A stretch of DNA of 64,000 nucleotides from Clusia tigrina (lineage: Eukaryota > Arthropoda > Insecta > Diptera > Clusiidae): the NCBI GenBank assembly GCA_920105625.2, contig OV050033.1, positions 124,805,821-124,869,820 on the forward strand. The letters are read 5' to 3'. Shown piece after piece: positions 58,980-64,000 of the stretch. Position 1 is the first letter of the stretch; each line of letters opens with the position of its first letter. The notes under the pieces are model-generated. The model was not told the DNA's origin. It searched no databases and saw only the letters and a list, made by a program, of their open reading frames with translations. The translations under genes were made by a program, and so were the position numbers.

Positions 58980-60230
58980 ACTGTGAAATATTATGGGACC
59001 ATTGAAGATGTACGGAGTTAGGATCAGGGAAATCAAGAGACTCCGTATTAGGGAAGAGAGAAAGAGAGTGAGAGAGATAGAGAGATAGAGAGACAGAGAG
59101 ACAGATATCACCCAAGATTCAGAAAACAGCTGAGATTATATCAAATGGGCATTAATATTGAAGAGATTTAAGTCTAGGGAGCTCCAGAATCTGAAGAAGT
59201 GAGTATTGGAGATAAGCAACCGGTTCAAAACCATCCAAGGTTCAATATAGAGTCGAGATAATATTAGATAATCATTAATATTGGTGAGACTTAAGACTAG
59301 GAAGTTCCAGGATCTGAAGAAGTGAGTATTGAAGATGAACAACCAGTCCAAACCCATCCCATGTTTAGCATAGGGCAGAGATAATATTACATGATCATTG
59401 ATTATGAAGGATATCAAGCCTTGGTTATGCAGCAAACTGACAGACTAAGGGCAGGGGAAGAGCAAACAGACTAAAGCCCATTACAGGGTAATGGATACCA
59501 ATTAAGGTTCTCTACAGTGGAGAACAAATATTATTGGATCTTCGAAGTTGAAGGGACTTAAACCAAGGGCAGTTCAAGAGACTGACGGACCGAAGGCAAC
59601 GAAAGAGCAGAGGGACTTTCAGACCCTTTACAGGAATATGGAATTAGGATGGAAACATTGAACCATTGAAAGTGATTAAAAATGTAGGAGTTTAACAGAC
59701 CCACGACTGAGTGTTAGAGAAGAGAAACCAGACTGATGACATCTAATCCTCAGTATGGGACTAAGAATATATTATTGGACCATTTATCTTGAAAGAATTT
59801 AAGCCCAGGGGAGTTCAGGAGACCAACAGACCGAAGGCAACGAAAGAGCAAATAAACTGAGTCTCTTTACAAGACTATGTATGCATGATGGGAGCATTTT
59901 TATTAACAGGACTAAATACCGGGGAGTTTAAAACACTGACGACTGGGTGTTAGAGAAGAGATTGAATCATGGATATCGAAGGAACTTAACGAAGTTCAAG
60001 TTTCTGAGAGACTGAGTGGTGAGGGAACAGCAGCAAGTGTAAAACCATTCCAGGTTCTTTAAACTACTGTGAAATTATTGTTGATAGTATGGGAATTTGA
60101 TTCTACTGAGTTCAAGAGTCCGATGGAGAGAATATAATCATAGTGCAATATTATTGGATCTTTGATATTGAAGGTACATCAGGAGTTCAAGTGCCTGACA
60201 ATTCTGAGTGTGAGAGAAGACCAACCACTG
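58980..60230. repeat. ~123-bp degenerate tandem repeat (about nine units)
   Basis: ATTAATATTG or its variants starts units at 59151, 59274 and 59397, exactly 123 bp apart. Each is followed by GACTTAAG, AGTTCCAGGATCTGAAGAAG and a later CCAAGGTTCA phrase. Further on units lengthen and carry AGTTCAAGAGACTGACAGAC and AAGGCAACGAAAGAGCA. The LINE at 54647-58967 inserted at the left edge of this array: its target sequence ATTCAATATAGG resembles the TTCAATATAGAG phrase inside the units (near 59241). Confidence 0.8.
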
Positions 60231-62189
60231 TGAGTGACGCCATCAATAGTGATGAAATCACAACCAAATCAACTTATATCTATTCACTGACTTCATTAAG
60301 AAGGACGAAATAAGTCTTCTGAAAACATCGTAGAAAAAAGAGTCTGCTTTCATAACTCTTCTTTCATCATCTACCAACGCTGAATATTTCACTGCTTTGC
60401 TCCATGGTAAAACAATGGAAATGCAGTGCCCTTTCTTTGCCTCAGATACACTTATTCAACTGAATCGCCTTGCATATCATTATATTACTTTTCGCCAAGT
60501 ATATGGCAGGGCGCACGCGACCACCCGTCGCATCCGCTAGCAGAGGCACAGCGGATCGGAGCACACTTCGCGGCAGGCAGTGCGGGTCAACGCGTGAAAT
60601 AATAACCCTTTTCTTTTCACGTGTTAACTTCCGTCGCCGCAACGGAAGCCACCCCAAACCCGCCCCGCATGCTCTGCGTGAACACCGACGGCTGCGTCTT
60701 GGCACCAGCAACTAAGCACAAGGATTTCGCATCCCGCCGACTGGCTCCCCGCCTGCCTGACTGCCTGCCTAACTGCCTGACTGCCTTCATCCTGCCGCTT
60801 TTCATGTATGCAAATGAAACAGACGCGAATTGATTAAAATTCGATTGTTTCTTTTATTTGCTGCCGTTATTGCCCTGCCCCACACGGGCTGGCAGAACAC
60901 TACGACTGCTTCGCCTTTGAGCGCCCCGTGCACGGCATCCCGCGCATATTAGCGTGTCTTCAGTTCGCTTATCCTGGGGATGCCATTGCCAAGCTATTTT
61001 ATTTGGCATTTATTACGCTCTCTTGCGTTTTGTACTTTTTCTTCGTTTTAATTATCCTGGCTGACGCTACTCCTGCCGCTATTGCTGCTACTGTTGTGGC
61101 TGCTGCTGTTGTTATCATAGCGACTGCCTCCCTGCCTGCCTGTGTTGAGTCTGTGTGCAGCCGAACTAATCAACGACATCACACCCCTGATTTTTAACCC
61201 TTCTTCTCTACGCACACTTTGTACTTTGTTCTTCGATTTTTAATTTTTTAATTCGTTATCCTTTAACGGCCTGAATGTGTCCCCGATGCGGGAACAAGGG
61301 TTAAACATTAATGACAATCTGATAAGGTTCGTATGCTTCTCGGGGCAAAGGCAGCGCCTCACTCATCTCACACAGAAATACGTATGCAATTCCAGAAACA
61401 GATTTTTAATTACAACTAAAAAAAAGTAACAGGAAGGCTGTGCAATTTGCTCCACTGTGCCGCATACCCACCCAGCGTGACGCTATCTTAGCCTGCTGCG
61501 TTTGGTGTATTTGTGTGTGTATTAACAAAACAACGAAAGGGTTAACTTTCGTGAAATATTGACTCAAGTCATGTACACCACTCGTCGTCAGCTTCATCGT
61601 CGTTTCGAAAAAGGATCACAATACAAACGAAGCATCTCAGCTCAGTGCAGATGAAACTTCTTCGATTACAAAATTTTTGAATTATCCGATTAAAAATTTT
61701 TCAAATTTAAATTTTAAATTATTACGAGTGTTTTACACTCTTGCAGCGAACCCCCGCAACCACCCATACGCTCCCATATACACTCAAACACACACACACT
61801 CACGTGTTTGATGAAGACCCTGGCTGTGCGTATTTTCTCGGCTGCTGCCATTATCCTGGCGTTGGTTCATTCAATCATGACTGACAAAATTTCTGCTGCA
61901 TTGTTGGCGTTTCTGTGGTTATTGTTGTTGTTGTTGTTTTAGGGTTTTTTATTATTGCGCCCAAAAATAATAAAAATTGAAAGGCGTCAAGGAAGTGGGA
62001 GGATTTCATTAAATTGGCCAAATAGGAAAAAAAATAACAAATTAAACGTTGCAGCTATGCGTGAAGGTAGAGCCAGGAAGGAGTTAATAAACATCGATGA
62101 CTGGAGTTGTTGCAAACACCTTTGTGCCTTATCTGGGTGCCAGACAAATTGTGTGTTCTTACAGGTAAACTTAATGAGAAAGGTGGACC
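60231..62189. other. non-coding DNA, one weak small ORF
   Basis: It contains GC-richer unique blocks at 60480-60830 and 60880-61150 with GCCTGCCTGACTG repeats (60751-60785) and GCTGCT/CTGTTG runs. A 43-codon frame at 61811-61942 starts MKTLAVRIF and is hydrophobic throughout. It is noted as a candidate small ORF only. Nothing else was supported. Confidence 0.35.
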
Positions 62190-63070
62190 AATTACAAGAG
62201 AAGACGATGAAGGAGTATGGAAGCAGAGATGGAGAATAGTGGAACCCAAAAGAGGACGACAATGGAGTTTAGAACTCAGATCGAGAGTGGAAGAGTTCAA
62301 AAAGAAACCGAGGAAGAAGTAGGAAAGCATAACTTAATAGTAGACGAATGCAGTAAAAAGACGAGGAAGGAGTATGGAAGCAAAGTGGAAAAGTAGAAGA
62401 TCCCGAAAGGAAGATAACAAAGGAATATAGAAGCAGAATGGAAGCGTAGAGAAATCCAAAGGAATGGGAGGGTGTGCAGAATAATTCAAAAGGAATACGA
62501 CAAAGGAGTATGGAAGCAGAGTAGAAGAATGGAAGAATCCAGAAAAGAGACGAGGAAGGAGTAAGCAAGCGAAGTAGAAGAGTGGAATAATCTAAAAAGA
62601 AGACGAGATAGGAATATGGAAACAAAGTAGAAGAGTAGAAGGATGCCAACACAATATGAGAAAGGAGTAATGAAGCGAAGAAAAAGAGTAGAAGAATCCA
62701 AATAGAAGACTTGGAAGGACTATGGAAGCTGAGTGGAATAGTGAAAGAATTCAAACGGATGACGACGAAACACTATGGAAGTAGAATCGGAGTAGAAGTA
62801 TCCAGAAGGAAGACAACCAAGGAATATGGAAACCGAGTTGAAGCGTAGTGAAATCCAAAAGAATACGACAATGGAGTTTTACATCAAGAATGGGGAGTAG
62901 AACAATTCAAAAGGAATACGAAAAATAAGTATGAAAGCAGACTGGAACAATAGTTCCAAAGAACGGAGAACGTTGTATGGAATCAAAGTACCTTAATCCA
63001 AAAATCCGACAAGGATGGAGTATTCAAACAGAGCGAGAATGCAAAAAGAAGACGAGGAAGGAATACGCCG
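62190..63070. repeat. 53-bp minisatellite, purine-rich
   Basis: The phrase GGAGTATGGAAGCAGAG or its variants starts units at 62212, 62264, 62369, 62422, 62505, 62559, 62611, 62664, 62717 and 62771. Most steps are 52-54 bp. Each unit continues with GTAGAAGAATCCAAAAGGAA-like sequence and a GACGA phrase. About 16 units, well diverged. Confidence 0.85.
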
Positions 63071-63219
63071 GAGTGGTAAAGAAGAGACGGAGAGTAGAAA
63101 AATGTATGACCCCGGGTATAAGACACTTGATGTCAGATAGTGCCACGACTGTCTAAAAGAGAACGAGGATTTACCTCATGGAACAGAAAAGGATATCTTT
63201 TATTCTACAAATCAGTGGG

Positions 63220-63499
63220 CCTGAGAGGGTGATAGACAGAGAGACAGAGAGAAATAGAGACATAGAGAAAGTGAGAAAAGATAAAAGGAGAAAGAGATAA
63301 TGAGAAAGGCAGAGAAAGAAAGACAGAGAGGGATTGACAGAGAGAGAATGACAGAGAGAGAAAACGACAAAATGAGAGGAAAACAGAGAGAGAGAAAGAC
63401 AAAAAGAGAAAGACAGAGAGAGGGAAAGACAGAGAGAGACAAAGACAGAGAGAAAGAAAAACAGAGCGAGGGAAAGAAAAACAGAGAGAGAGAAAGACG

Positions 63500-63534
<35 letters not shown>

Positions 63535-63835
63535 AGAAAGACCGAGAGAGAAAGACCGAGAGAGAAAGACAGAGAGGGAGAAAGGCAGAGAGAAAGAAAA
63601 ACAGAGAGAGCAAGACAGAGAGAGGAAAGACAGAGAAATAGAGAAAGACAGAGAGAGAGAGACAGACACAGAGAAAAAAAGACAGAGAGAGAGAAAGAGA
63701 GAGAGAGAAAGACAGAGAGAGAAAGACAGAGAGAGGGAGAAAGTCGAAGAGAGAGAAAGACAAAGAGAGAGAAAGACACAGAGAGAGAAAGACAGAGAGA
63801 GAAAAAAGCACAGAGAGAAAGACAGAGAGATACAA
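63220..63835. repeat. GAGAGAAAGACA (12-bp based) polypurine array, ~600 bp
   Basis: Units of AGAGAGAAAGAC with 8-16-bp variants fill the stretch almost without pyrimidines except the single C of each unit. Three long Ser/Leu-rich minus-strand frames cross it in all phases, which shows they are products of the repeat. Confidence 0.9.
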
Positions 63836-64000
63836 ATAAATCTATATCTGGCTCCCTCGTTTCGTTCTTGTTAGCATCTTACACGGAATTATTGAAGTTG
63901 TAGATGAAATAAAAGTGAAATTTCAATCAGCAGGTTTGTTGTTCTTTGATGTCGACGCCTAACCGCACAATTATCTCGAGCTATACATAAGTCTGCATAT

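Noticed and set aside
63171..63835. Three minus-strand ORFs of 154-207 codons
   Set aside because: They are Ser/Leu repeats from a GAGAGAAAGACA array and open in all three phases, which is a repeat property and not coding.

Overview
The window looks like a piece of a repeat-rich dipteran genome. It is AT-rich and has an intron-bearing gene with a fly-type TATA box and initiator. Its transposons are insect families: a Jockey-clade LINE, an R1-like LINE, a LINE family with an RNase H domain, a mariner remnant and small inverted-repeat elements. A tephritid fruit fly is my best guess from general resemblance; the sequence alone does not prove it. I found no rRNA, tRNA or CRISPR features and no bacterial-style operons.

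Host genes are scarce. The one complete gene I can support is on the minus strand at 13.6-13.98 kb. It has a TATA box, a plausible initiator, a 19-codon signal-peptide exon, a 74-nt intron, a second exon and a polyadenylation signal, and it encodes a 59-residue secreted Pro/Gly/Ala-rich peptide. A weaker candidate is a signal-peptide exon at 19.12-19.20 kb (+). Most of the long ORFs elsewhere are by-products of pyrimidine-rich strands, which lack stop codons.

Mobile elements by region: (1) 247-1911, a 5'-truncated copy of an RNase H LINE; (2) 4227-4629, a 403-bp inverted-repeat element with an 8-bp target duplication; (3) 5976-6440, a mariner transposase remnant that lost its middle; (4) 27085-~29125, a dead R1-like LINE; (5) 29577-30087, a 511-bp inverted-repeat element flanked by TTAA; (6) 36510-40303, a Jockey-clade LINE, 5'-truncated but with an intact 897-codon ORF2; (7) 49734-50155, a 422-bp inverted-repeat element inside a CT-rich array; (8) 54647-58967 (minus), an apparently full-length but dead copy of the family in (1). 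Target-site duplications can be read for the elements at 247, 36510 and 54647, and short candidate duplications flank the three small elements.

Much of the rest is tandem repeats of widely different unit lengths: 12, 14, 17, ~36, 53, ~97, ~98, 123, ~187 and ~206 bp. Many have a marked purine/pyrimidine strand bias. Between them lie stretches of ordinary non-coding fly-like DNA with short triplet runs, and these fit long introns or intergenic DNA. The mobile elements and the secreted-peptide gene show no sign of working together.
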